From an uncultured Lachnospiraceae bacterium (GTDB lineage Bacteria; Bacillota; Clostridia; Lachnospirales; Lachnospiraceae), in contig CAMWQW010000001.1 of the NCBI GenBank assembly GCA_947176505.1, forward strand, positions 338,283 to 402,282: a stretch of 64,000 nt of DNA, written 5' to 3'. Within the stretch, counting starts at the first letter, position 1. The number at the start of each line of letters is the position of its first letter. Positions 36,880 through 45,910 of the stretch are shown in pieces. The notes under the pieces are model-generated. The model was not told where the DNA came from. It made no database searches and saw only the letters and a program-made list of their open reading frames with translations. The translations under genes were made by a program, and so were the position numbers.

Positions 36880-38310
36880 TTAATATGCTCTTCCCCAATA
36901 AACCATTTTCTTAGCGGGTTTACCGCAGCACACGCATGTATCGCCAATGTTCTCCTGTTCAAACGGCATACAACGGCTTGTCACGGCAAGCTCTTCTTTA
37001 ATCTTATCCTCACAATCCTGTTCTCCGCACCACATAGCCTTAACAAACCCGGAATTTTCCGTAAATAATCTGCGGAATTCGTCCATATTTTCCGCCTCAT
37101 ATGTGTGTGCATCTCTATGGGTTCTTGCCCTCTCTAACATCTCCGTCTGCATTCTGTCAAGAATCTCTCCTGCCTTTACCTCCAGCTCATCCAGAGATAC
37201 TTCTATCTTCTCCCTCGTATCCCGTCGGCAGATTACACACTTGTTCGCCTCGATATCTTTCGGTCCGATTTCCACGCGGATAGGAATACCCCTCATCTCC
37301 TGTTCTGAGAATTTCCAGCCGGGGCTCTTGTCGGTATCATCTACTTTTACACGGAAATTGCTCAGCTTATCTCTTAACTCGTATGCCTTATCCAGTACGC
37401 CTTCCTTCTTCTGCTGAATCGGAATAATCATAATCTGTGTAGGTGCAATTCTTGGAGGCAGCACGAGTCCGGAATTGTCTCCATGCACCATAATCACCGC
37501 ACCGATTAAACGTGTGGTCGTACCCCATGAAGTCTGATGCACATGTTTGAGCGTATTGTCTTTATCCGTAAACTGAATGCCGAATGCTTTGGCAAAACCG
37601 TCTCCGAAATTGTGGCTCGTACCGGACTGTAATGCCTTACCGTCATGCATCAGCGCTTCTATCGTGTAGGTTGCTATGGCTCCCGCAAATTTCTCTTTGT
37701 CCGTCTTGCGTCCTTTGATTACCGGAATCGCAAGTACATTCTCACAGAAATCCGCATACACGTTTAACATCTGGATTGTTCTCTCCTCAGCTTCCTCGGC
37801 TGTGGCATGTGCAGTGTGTCCTTCCTGCCATAAGAACTCACGGCTTCTAAGGAAGGGTCTTGTCTCTTTCTCCCAACGAACCACGGAACACCACTGATTG
37901 CATAACTGAGGCAGATCGCGGTAAGACTGCACCACATTTTTATAATAATCACAGAACAATGTCTCGGAAGTCGGTCTGACACACAGTCTTTCCTGTAAAG
38001 GCTGCTGCCCGCCGTGAGTTACCCATGCTACCTCCGGCGCAAATCCTTCCACATGGTCTTTTTCCTTATTCAAAAGGCTTTCGGGAATAAACATAGGCAG
38101 ATATACGTTCTGCACTCCCGTCGCCTTAAACATTGCATCCATCTGCTGTTGAATCAGCTCCCAGATTGCATAGCCAGCGGGTTTGAATACCATGCATCCT
38201 TTAATACTCGTGTAGTCTAACAATTCCGCTTTCTTTACTACGTCTGTGTACCACTGCGCAAAATCATCTTCCATGGAAGTGATTGCTTCTACTAATTTCT
38301 TGTCAGCCAT
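36880..38310 (-). CDS. proS: Prolyl-tRNA synthetase, archaeal/eukaryal-like short form
   Basis: 476 residues from the ATG at 38310, which follows AAGGAGGAG; the frame extends nine codons upstream. Class II motifs are visible: motif 2 [28 protein letters not shown] and motif 3 near LVLPPRIAP. It lacks the editing insertion of the E. coli type and ends in the characteristic MVYWGRAY, with CVICRR and CVCCGK zinc-like cysteine pairs. It charges tRNA-Pro. Expression is under a T-box leader. Confidence 0.97.
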   Translation of the reverse strand: MADKKLVEAITSMEDDFAQWYTDVVKKAELLDYTSIKGCMVFKPAGYAIWELIQQQMDAMFKATGVQNVYLPMFIPESLLNKEKDHVEGFAPEVAWVTHGGQQPLQERLCVRPTSETLFCDYYKNVVQSYRDLPQLCNQWCSVVRWEKETRPFLRSREFLWQEGHTAHATAEEAEERTIQMLNVYADFCENVLAIPVIKGRKTDKEKFAGAIATYTIEALMHDGKALQSGTSHNFGDGFAKAFGIQFTDKDNTLKHVHQTSWGTTTRLIGAVIMVHGDNSGLVLPPRIAPTQIMIIPIQQKKEGVLDKAYELRDKLSNFRVKVDDTDKSPGWKFSEQEMRGIPIRVEIGPKDIEANKCVICRRDTREKIEVSLDELEVKAGEILDRMQTEMLERARTHRDAHTYEAENMDEFRRLFTENSGFVKAMWCGEQDCEDKIKEELAVTSRCMPFEQENIGDTCVCCGKPAKKMVYWGRAY

Positions 38311-38383
38311 TTTCGTCTCCTCCTTCTTGCTAAACATATTTTACTGTAATTAATCTGTGAATCCATTTACGAGCCCAAAACCA

Positions 38384-38674
38384 AAAAACGCCGAAACTTC
38401 CGTCCCGTAAGGGACCGAAATCTCGGCGGTACCACCCTAATTAACATGACTATACATGCTCTGCTTCTCATACCGTTATCGCCGGTGCTACGCTGCGCTT
38501 ATCACGCAGGACTCCAAGTTCGGTTCCGGACACTTCCCGTAAGGATCTTCCACCAGTAATCCTCTCTCTGCAACGTTTCCTATCCGTACTATTCTCTTCT
38601 TCGCCACGTCTTATTTCGAGCTCACCAAGATGCGCAGCATCTCATAACCTCGCAAACGATCTTTGCTCGTTTTT
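38384..38674 (-). promoter_or_regulatory. T-box leader of proS
   Basis: The T-box core AGGGTGGTACCGC lies at 38426-38438, followed by an intrinsic terminator (GCCGA...TCGGC stem, T-run near 38384). Upstream are AGAGAG and GGTGGAAG elements typical of the region after stem I. Uncharged tRNA should stabilise the antiterminator through the TGGT bulge. I could not find a CCN proline triplet in the first 125 nt of the leader, where the specifier should be. Confidence 0.88.
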
Positions 38675-38680
38675 TTATCC

Positions 38681-38709
38681 ATTCTAGCCGTATGATTGTA
38701 CTTTGTCAA
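38681..38709 (-). promoter_or_regulatory. Sigma-A promoter of the proS leader
   Basis: TTGACA-N17-TAGAAT on the minus strand, placing the start near 38674 and giving a leader of about 360 nt before the proS ATG. Confidence 0.75.
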
Positions 38710-38726
38710 CCGCAATTTCTATAAAT

Positions 38727-39803
38727 CTATAGCTGCATCTGTTCCCACTTACGTTCCATATCCGCCACAAGCGCTAGCTGCGTACGGCAGCGGTCCAGAT
38801 TCTGTCCCTCGCGCTCAGTGTGGTAGTATGTGTCCCCTTGCAGGTAATCCGTAAGGAATCTGATGCCCTGTTCCAGCGTAATCGTTTTGGCGCCCATAGG
38901 AAGCGTCTCAACCTCCTTAGGAGTAAGCTGTTCGCCGCAACCTTCCAGAAATCCTTTTGCATACGCCTGATATAGTTCCAGCGAAAGCGATACTTTGTTT
39001 GAATCCGGCTCATCCTCCGCCGCCGTGTTTGCGCCGAAGCGAATCGCATCACCAAAATCATATGCACACAATCCCGGCATAATCGTATCCAAATCCACAA
39101 TACAGACGGCTTCATGTGTATCGGCATCCAGTAGAATATTATTAAGCTTCGTGTCATTGTGAGTAATGCGCAGAGGCAGTTCCCCCTTCTGCAATAAATC
39201 TGTCAGAACAGAAATATCCTCCTTACGCGCCCTGATAAACGCAATCTCCTGTGCCACGGCTTCCGCTCTATGGCAGACATCTTCCTCCACGGCTTGTTCA
39301 AAAGCCAGATACCTCTTAGGTGTATTATGGAAATCAGGAATTGTCTCATGCAGCGTCTTTGCCGGATAATCCGCAAGCTGTGCTTGAAATCTGCCGAAAG
39401 CAAGACCGCTTGCATAGAACTCCTCTGCATTCTCCGCATGATCCAAAGAAACAGTATGCTCTATCAGCAAATAAACTCTCCAGTCACACCCATCCGTATC
39501 GGTATAATAATAGTCTCCTTCTTTTGTCGGTATGACCGTCATTGTCTCCCGCTCAGGATGCCCTCCCGCCTGCACAATTCTCTCCCGCAGATACGATGTC
39601 ACATTCACAATATTTTCCATCAGCCCGTCTGTATCATGGAAAATATCCGTATTGATTTTCTGCAAAATATATTTCTTCGTCCCGCTGGTCGTCACCAGAA
39701 ACGTATGGTTAATATGTCCGCTGCCGTGAGGCTTTACGTCCACTACCTCTCCTTCCAGCCTAAAATGATTCAAAAGCTCTTTCTTATCCGTGCCTGTCCC
39801 CAT
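38727..39803 (-). CDS. Sugar kinase of the aminoglycoside-phosphotransferase fold, NahK-like
   Basis: 358 residues from the ATG at 39803 (GGAGG at 5-nt spacing). Protein-kinase-like fold with catalytic THNDTKLNNILLD (about 215-227) and metal-binding VDLDTIMPG. The overall pattern resembles N-acetylhexosamine 1-kinase (NahK), which phosphorylates GlcNAc/GalNAc in host-glycan use. The usual lacto-N-biose phosphorylase and transporter genes are absent, so substrate assignment stays tentative. It follows two O-antigen-ligase-like genes by 14 bp and may instead provide sugar phosphate for a surface glycan. Confidence 0.75.
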   Translation of the reverse strand: MGTGTDKKELLNHFRLEGEVVDVKPHGSGHINHTFLVTTSGTKKYILQKINTDIFHDTDGLMENIVNVTSYLRERIVQAGGHPERETMTVIPTKEGDYYYTDTDGCDWRVYLLIEHTVSLDHAENAEEFYASGLAFGRFQAQLADYPAKTLHETIPDFHNTPKRYLAFEQAVEEDVCHRAEAVAQEIAFIRARKEDISVLTDLLQKGELPLRITHNDTKLNNILLDADTHEAVCIVDLDTIMPGLCAYDFGDAIRFGANTAAEDEPDSNKVSLSLELYQAYAKGFLEGCGEQLTPKEVETLPMGAKTITLEQGIRFLTDYLQGDTYYHTEREGQNLDRCRTQLALVADMERKWEQMQL

Positions 39804-39817
39804 TCTTACCTCCATTC

Positions 39818-41428
39818 TCACCTTCGTTCAGACCTCTGTCTGACGATATACTCGCCAACTCCCATCAGAATAAAGATAAAGGGAGTGCAGAGCACTTGTT
39901 GATAGCAGAAAAAATTATAACACATATAGGAAATGCAAGACGCTGCGACTCCCGCTAGAAGAATATCCTTCCGGTGGTTTCGCATAAATCTCCCGATTGC
40001 CGTCACATAGATTCCTATATACGCCGCCGCCCCCACAACACCACCATTAATCAGGATATTCAGCCATTCATTATGAGCATTTGTCAACTGCTTCTCACCC
40101 CACAGCAACGCCTCCTCCTCTCTGTAGTAGGCGTTCAAATAACTGCTGAAACAATCCGGTCCGACACCGAACAGCTTATGCCCTAGATTCTCCTCAGAAA
40201 ATATCTTCACACTAAACTGCCATATTCTTCCTCTGCCGTTCCCCCAATTGTCATTCCAGTTAAAATAAGAAACATCTTTCAGTCTGCCCGATATCCTCTC
40301 CGGTAACAGTCCTCGTGTCTGCAGCACAATCAGTACAACAATTCCTGCAATTGCCATCACCATTAACAGTGGTATGATTTTGCGCATTTTTCCCATTAAA
40401 GCTGCCGGATATACAAGTCCTCTCTCTTTGTTTCCCATAAGGTGGAGCACAATTGTCATTGCCAGACACATAATTAAAAGCGCCCATGTTACGCCCGAGG
40501 TCCACATAATCTTCGTTACGAAGTCCGGTTCCAGTTTGGGATTAGGATTAATCTGCATAAGATAGTACATAATCTTCCCCGATGCAAACAAAAGTGTGAG
40601 CACCCCTGTAAAACGACACATCGTTTCTCGTTCTCCCGCCGATATTATAAAAAAAACGAGAAGTGCGCCTGCCAGCCCGAAATACGCACTGTCGCTGTTC
40701 TGCGTCACCAGAGTACAAAACCCAAGCACTGTGTATATACAGCCAAGCACTCTCCATATCTTTTCGTGGGTATACAAAACCACTCCAATGCCTATGGGCA
40801 ATGTCACTGTCAGAAAACTGCCATACCATGACGCCTGCCCCAGTGTGGACAAAAACTGCGCTTTTTGAGAATATTCCAACCCGTCATAGAAGCCAATCGG
40901 ATCAATCATAAGCCGGTGTAATATTCCTATCGCGTATACAATGCATGACGTACCACATAATATTGTAAGTATCATACGATAATATTTTGCGAACCTCGAC
41001 AGAAAGAAATAAAGAAACACAAAGCTGACCTGAGACATCAGTCCCATATTCCACCCGTAATATCCCCATAAAGCGTCCTGATAAAAACCGCCGGACAACA
41101 CTGACACGCATGTCATGATTAAATAAGCAATCACACAGCCATCCGTAACGGATAAGCGCATTTTCCTATGCGCTCTTACCTCAAAAAACCCGTAAATTAC
41201 CGATGTAGCAAGAAGCACCGGACATCCGGCTATCATGATTCCCCTATAGATTTCAAATTTGGCATTTCCTATTTGATTATAACCGTCCTTCGCATATAAT
41301 GGCACAATAAAGCATAAAGCTGCCGCCAGAATCGCAACAAAATATTGCGACAAACATCTCGTTATTTCTGCACCAATATGGGGAAAAACGCCTTTTTTCT
41401 CATGAATCCTTCCTATCTTGTTACTCAT
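39818..41428 (-). CDS. O-antigen ligase / polymerase-like membrane protein (second of tandem pair)
   Basis: 536 residues with about 11-12 predicted transmembrane helices and the large loop containing FFSEENLGHKLFGVGPDCFSSYLNAYY and LTNAHNEWLNILINGGVVG, the Wzy_C-type motif with conserved His. Such enzymes join or polymerise undecaprenol-linked glycans, or glycosylate proteins. Start at the ATG 41428, 8 bp inside the preceding gene and after AAGGA. It is clearly homologous to the upstream neighbour. Confidence 0.88.
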   Translation of the reverse strand: MSNKIGRIHEKKGVFPHIGAEITRCLSQYFVAILAAALCFIVPLYAKDGYNQIGNAKFEIYRGIMIAGCPVLLATSVIYGFFEVRAHRKMRLSVTDGCVIAYLIMTCVSVLSGGFYQDALWGYYGWNMGLMSQVSFVFLYFFLSRFAKYYRMILTILCGTSCIVYAIGILHRLMIDPIGFYDGLEYSQKAQFLSTLGQASWYGSFLTVTLPIGIGVVLYTHEKIWRVLGCIYTVLGFCTLVTQNSDSAYFGLAGALLVFFIISAGERETMCRFTGVLTLLFASGKIMYYLMQINPNPKLEPDFVTKIMWTSGVTWALLIMCLAMTIVLHLMGNKERGLVYPAALMGKMRKIIPLLMVMAIAGIVVLIVLQTRGLLPERISGRLKDVSYFNWNDNWGNGRGRIWQFSVKIFSEENLGHKLFGVGPDCFSSYLNAYYREEEALLWGEKQLTNAHNEWLNILINGGVVGAAAYIGIYVTAIGRFMRNHRKDILLAGVAASCISYMCYNFFCYQQVLCTPFIFILMGVGEYIVRQRSERR

Positions 41429-43061
41429 CACATGTTCCTTCTGCCGTTATTCTCTGCATCGCACCTGCATAATATTTTTCACCTATTCCAAGTATGATAA
41501 AAATAAAAGGAGTATTCAATACTTGTTGAAAACTGACCATATTATGTACTGTGTATGCCAGTATACTGACGGCACACAGATACAGAACCGGCTCTTCTTC
41601 GGCTCTTCTTATATACCGCACAAATGCAGTCGCCAATATCCCCATATAACATACAAATCCCAGCACGCCGACATTTACAAGAAGCGTAATCGATTCGCTG
41701 TGCGCATTGGTCAGTCTCAGATTTCCAAACCGCTCTATCAATTTGTCTGCCGATTCAGGCACACTATACACATAATCGGCGAAACAGTCCGGTCCTATCC
41801 CTACAGCCTTATGTAAGATATCCATACTCCGATATGCCTCCATGCCGCAGTTCCATGCAGCGCCCCTTCCATTACCCCAATCCTCGTCAAAAAAAATCCC
41901 GAAGCTAGTGTCTTCATCCGGCGTCCGCGGCGGTATATCACATAAACCCAACACACCATTGTCAAACAGCCAAAAAAATGCAGCAGCAGCAACAACCAGA
42001 GCCACCGCAGCCGTCAGGATTCCCCACAGCCACTTATGCTTCTCTATATGGAATAGCCCTCTTTTGTCCAAAACGCGGAACAATATGTAACATCCCAGCA
42101 GAATCGCAAATACCCACACGGTACTGTTGCTGTCCAGCAATACAAAGGAAACCATTGATTCTGTGGAATCATATATTTTATAATTATATTCCAATCCCGG
42201 CAAATACTTTATAGCCCTTCCAAGCTGACAGCTTACGGTAAACATCATACACACTTCAAGGAAACCATACAATTTCCTATTGCTGTTAAGGGATAGGAGA
42301 AACAGAAGCAAAAGCATCGCTATAAACACCAGATATGCACTGCTGCTACCTTGTGTTATTCCGGAAAGTATCGCTATAACACTGTATATTCCTGCCAAAA
42401 TCCGAATATAGGTTTTATCACTGCACCAGTATAATATGATTCCTATAGGTGCTGTCACGGACCAATATCCACAAAACCAATTGATATTACCGAGCGTAGA
42501 TATAAAGCCTTCCGCCTGCCCTTGCATCGCAATCGGATAAATAGAATACCGGTTGCATATCCCCAACAGAAAAACAACCGTCGTTGACAGCATCCATATC
42601 CCCAGCCATCTTAAATCACAATGAAAGTAGCGGGAAAATAAGAAATATATCAACACAAAAATCATCTGAGTAATGACTCCCATGTGCCATCCTTCGACTC
42701 CCCACAACGCGTCCTTCTTATATGCGGAGCATAAATATGAGAGCATCACAGCCACCAGATATCCGTAGGCAAACCAATCCGTCACTGACATCTGTCTATA
42801 ATTTCTGACCAGCCAGCCTTTGTCTCCACGAATCAAAAGCGAAACCGGGATAGCCGTCAAGGCTAATGCCAACATTGCCAGACTCACATTGCGAAAAAAC
42901 TCATACTTAATCTCACCAATATGCATATATCCGCCCGGCGCATACAAAGGATACACCACCGACATCACAAGGAAATAGAGCATAACAACACATTGACAAA
43001 TCTTTGTATGATTTAATTTATCTTTGATTAGGTTCTTTTGTCCCAATTTTCTTATATCCAA
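41421..43061 (-). CDS. O-antigen ligase / polymerase-like membrane protein (first of tandem pair)
   Basis: 546 residues, about 12 transmembrane helices, with VGIGPDCFADYVYSVPESADKLIERFGNLRLTNAHSESITLLVNVGVLG as the Wzy_C-like loop; the text LWGxxGWxMGxxxQ also occurs in the neighbour. The two are tandem paralogues. The start is uncertain: the frame opens with TTG at 43061, no clear ribosome site is seen, and ATG codons in frame fall inside the first helix. No glycosyltransferase genes accompany the pair. Confidence 0.85.
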   Translation of the reverse strand: MDIRKLGQKNLIKDKLNHTKICQCVVMLYFLVMSVVYPLYAPGGYMHIGEIKYEFFRNVSLAMLALALTAIPVSLLIRGDKGWLVRNYRQMSVTDWFAYGYLVAVMLSYLCSAYKKDALWGVEGWHMGVITQMIFVLIYFLFSRYFHCDLRWLGIWMLSTTVVFLLGICNRYSIYPIAMQGQAEGFISTLGNINWFCGYWSVTAPIGIILYWCSDKTYIRILAGIYSVIAILSGITQGSSSAYLVFIAMLLLLFLLSLNSNRKLYGFLEVCMMFTVSCQLGRAIKYLPGLEYNYKIYDSTESMVSFVLLDSNSTVWVFAILLGCYILFRVLDKRGLFHIEKHKWLWGILTAAVALVVAAAAFFWLFDNGVLGLCDIPPRTPDEDTSFGIFFDEDWGNGRGAAWNCGMEAYRSMDILHKAVGIGPDCFADYVYSVPESADKLIERFGNLRLTNAHSESITLLVNVGVLGFVCYMGILATAFVRYIRRAEEEPVLYLCAVSILAYTVHNMVSFQQVLNTPFIFIILGIGEKYYAGAMQRITAEGTCDE

Positions 43062-43146
43062 TCCGACTTCTGTCTTTCATCATCATACTCTTCTATACCA
43101 AACATTTCACATACCCTTTTCATCATAATCTACGGATTCTTTTTCG

Positions 43147-44232
43147 TCAAACAATCTCTGCTTCCTTTTGCTTTTCTTTGTTGTTTTGCCCGCCATCCTC
43201 TGTATCTAACACCTTGAATATCTCCATAATTACAATCAGTGCCAACGGTCCCTTAATAATACCGCCGACACTAAATAACTTCACACCTGCGTAGACCGAC
43301 AGCAGCATAAGGACGGGCGCCACTCCAATTTTTTGACCAATCAGTTTCGGCTCCAGCAACTCTCTGGTCAGAATACAGGCTCCATATAAAATTAAGCACA
43401 CCACCATCCGCACATACTGACCGTTTAACAACTGCCAGATTGATAAAGGCACCAACACGATACCTGTTCCGATAAAAGGTAATACATCCAAAACTCCCGC
43501 TAAAATACCAAACAGGATTCCACCGGACACTCCTGCTACACTCAATGTTACGCAGCATACAATGCTAATAATTAACATGATGACACCCTGCGCCTTTATG
43601 AAAGTTATAATATATGATAAAACACCTTCTACCACCAGCCATACTAAATGTAATTCTTCTGATTGTTTCAGTCCTCCGACAATATGTGCATATTCTTTTT
43701 CCAGCAAAAAGGCAGCAATACACGTTATGGCAAGAAACCCGACTGCCGCAAAAATCCCTTTAAAGCAGCTGTAGGACGATGATAAGATTCTTGGCACCAC
43801 CTGCACCTGTACGTTTTCCATAATAACCGTCATCCGTTCAATAACAAAGTTTTCTATTTGCCGACCATTCCATCCGAATTTGCCGTCCAATCCACAGCAG
43901 CATTGATGGAAAAAAAGCTGGAATTGTTCCCCTACCTCTGCAAAAAATGCCGGTAATGTCTCCAACTGCCTGCCTCCGAACATCATGACAATCCATAGAA
44001 TACCCGCAATAAATAATATAACCGGCAGGATAATTCCCACCGCCAAAAATTTCTTCTTGACGGGAATTCTCTTCTGCAAACGTTCCAGTAGCGGATAACA
44101 CAGCGTAATGAATAGAAATGCCAGAATGAACGGAGCAACCAATGTAAACAAATATCGGAAGAAAAACCAGACTCCGGCTAATACCAGACATATCTTTATC
44201 AGTTTGTAATTCCGAATCGTTTTTGAGTTCAT
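43147..44232 (-). CDS. AI-2E/PerM-family permease, YtvI-like
   Basis: 361 residues with about eight transmembrane helices: two near 12-50, one near 62-85, then a cytoplasmic/exterior segment and the C-terminal bundle (IIVCCVTLSVAGVSGGILFGILAGVLDVLPFIGTG, LILYGACILTRELLEPKLIG). The DVLPFIGTG and EPKLIG motifs define the family. In Clostridia this form is usually named sporulation protein YtvI. The transported substrate is unknown. It is separated from upstream genes by a terminator. Confidence 0.88.
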   Translation of the reverse strand: MNSKTIRNYKLIKICLVLAGVWFFFRYLFTLVAPFILAFLFITLCYPLLERLQKRIPVKKKFLAVGIILPVILFIAGILWIVMMFGGRQLETLPAFFAEVGEQFQLFFHQCCCGLDGKFGWNGRQIENFVIERMTVIMENVQVQVVPRILSSSYSCFKGIFAAVGFLAITCIAAFLLEKEYAHIVGGLKQSEELHLVWLVVEGVLSYIITFIKAQGVIMLIISIVCCVTLSVAGVSGGILFGILAGVLDVLPFIGTGIVLVPLSIWQLLNGQYVRMVVCLILYGACILTRELLEPKLIGQKIGVAPVLMLLSVYAGVKLFSVGGIIKGPLALIVIMEIFKVLDTEDGGQNNKEKQKEAEIV

Positions 44233-44277
44233 GGTAGCGTGCCTTTCTGAATGAGTAAAATTTCATGATGATATAAA

Positions 44278-44308
44278 AAGAAGCAGGAGTCTGTATTCTC
44301 TGCTTCTT
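44278..44308 (-). terminator. Terminator after the RluA gene
   Basis: AAGAAGCAG and CTGCTTCTT pair perfectly over a 13-nt loop, followed on the minus strand by a TTTTATAT tract. It closes the kinase-regulator-rluA transcript. Confidence 0.8.
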
Positions 44309-44370
44309 CTCTAGCTTACCTTATGTTTTTATGTTATCTTCAATCTCTATTATACAATATTTACTGTCTG

Positions 44371-45102
44371 TTATACGATTTGCTGTCCTATATATTTCTG
44401 GAAGTTCTTGCCTTCGGGCTTAATCAGGAACTGTACCTTCTTCCCAGTCTTCGGGTGGCTGAAAGACAGGCGATAGGCACACAGTGCAATTTCTTTCACA
44501 TGCATTTTTTCTGATATCTTCACGGTCTCCGCATCGGCATATTTATAGTCCCCCAGAAGGCTCATTCCTGCATGGCTCATCTGGACACGAATCTGGTGAT
44601 GCCTTCCGGTATGCAGACCAATCCTTGCAAGCCCAATCCGTAACGGATATTCCTCTTCCGCCGTCACAAAAGCTTCATCAAGAATTTCATAGTCAAGTAC
44701 CGCCTTCTTGGCATTCTTAACTTCTGCCGGTACAATACGGGAAGTATTGGTTCTTCCGTCCTTTAATAAATAGTCCGTCAGTTCACCGCTCTTTTCAAAC
44801 TTGCGCCCACACACAACAGCATAGTAATACTTCTCCATTCTGTTCTCTGTCATCTGCCTGCTCAGCCCGGCAGCCGCCTTCTTATTCTTGGCAAACACCA
44901 GCACGCCTTCCACCGGTTGGTCAAGGCGGTGGACTACTCCCACATACGGAATGTTCCGACCTCTTTCGGCATGCCTTAAATAATTCGTAACTTCGCTCAC
45001 CATGTCCGCCTGTCCGACTCTGGCAGTCTGTGTTGCGATGCCGGAAGCCTTATGACATACAATGATGTCCTCATCTTCATATAGTATTCTTTCTATACTC
45101 AT
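44371..45102 (-). CDS. RluA-family pseudouridine synthase
   Basis: 243 residues. The catalytic motif VHRLDQPVEGVLVFAK (about 57-72) contains the conserved Asp, and TGRHHQIRVQMSHAG is typical of the family. No S4 domain is present. It isomerises uridine in rRNA or tRNA; the exact target is not predictable. It lies 14 bp after the response regulator gene and so belongs to the same transcript. Confidence 0.92.
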   Translation of the reverse strand: MSIERILYEDEDIIVCHKASGIATQTARVGQADMVSEVTNYLRHAERGRNIPYVGVVHRLDQPVEGVLVFAKNKKAAAGLSRQMTENRMEKYYYAVVCGRKFEKSGELTDYLLKDGRTNTSRIVPAEVKNAKKAVLDYEILDEAFVTAEEEYPLRIGLARIGLHTGRHHQIRVQMSHAGMSLLGDYKYADAETVKISEKMHVKEIALCAYRLSFSHPKTGKKVQFLIKPEGKNFQKYIGQQIV

Positions 45103-45116
45103 GCTATTTCTGCCTT

Positions 45117-45806
45117 CTATATCTTAAACCGATATCCCACGCCCCAGATTGTCTCAATATACTGCGGTTTGGCAGTATCGAACTCAATCTTCTCTCTAAT
45201 CTTCTTGATATGCACAGTGACTGTAGCGATATCACCGATGGAGTCCATGTCCCAGATTTCACGGAACAGTTCTTCCTTCGAATACACATGATTCGGGTTT
45301 TCTGCGAGGAAAGTTAACAGATCAAATTCCTTTGTCGTAAAAACTCTCTCTTCTCCGTCCACGTAAACCCTTCTAGCCGTCTTATCAATCTTTAGTCCCC
45401 GGATTTCTATTATATCATTCATTTTTTGATTACTGCCCACCAGTCTGTCATAGCGCGCCATATGCGCCTTAACTCTTGCCACCAGCTCAGAAGGGCTGAA
45501 CGGCTTTGTCATATAGTCATCAGCTCCCAAGCCTAAACCTCTGATCTTATCAATATCGTCTTTCTTGGCAGACACCATGATAATCGGTATATTTTTCTCT
45601 TCTCGGATTTTCTTACACACTTCAAACCCGTCCATACCCGGCAGCATCAAATCCAGAATCACAAGATCAAAATCACCCTCCATGGCAGTTTCCAGCCCTT
45701 TATCTCCTGTGTTCTCAATCATCACCTCGAAATCACTCAGCTCCAGATAATCCTTCTCTAAGTCAGCAATTGCCTCTTCATCTTCTATAATCAATATTTT
45801 GCTCAT
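45117..45806 (-). CDS. OmpR/PhoB-family response regulator
   Basis: 229 residues. Receiver (1-115) with the acidic pocket DEEA and phospho-acceptor in LVILDLMLPGMDG, and a winged-helix output (about 130-227, SKEELFREIWDMDSIGDIATVTVHI). It follows its likely cognate kinase gene by 104 bp. AGGATAGAGG precedes the ATG. Confidence 0.95.
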   Translation of the reverse strand: MSKILIIEDEEAIADLEKDYLELSDFEVMIENTGDKGLETAMEGDFDLVILDLMLPGMDGFEVCKKIREEKNIPIIMVSAKKDDIDKIRGLGLGADDYMTKPFSPSELVARVKAHMARYDRLVGSNQKMNDIIEIRGLKIDKTARRVYVDGEERVFTTKEFDLLTFLAENPNHVYSKEELFREIWDMDSIGDIATVTVHIKKIREKIEFDTAKPQYIETIWGVGYRFKI

Positions 45807-45910
45807 ACCCTCTATCCTTTCTTAGTCCTATCGTAGTTTTTTATTATCTCTTCTGCCAATCCTTATATCAGTCCATCATCCTTTAAAAGAATCGTCATGC
45901 CATCCGCCTG

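Noticed and set aside
39270-39902. 210-codon + strand frame
   Set aside because: Antisense to the NahK-like kinase and the end of the O-antigen-ligase-like gene; no ribosome site or domain.
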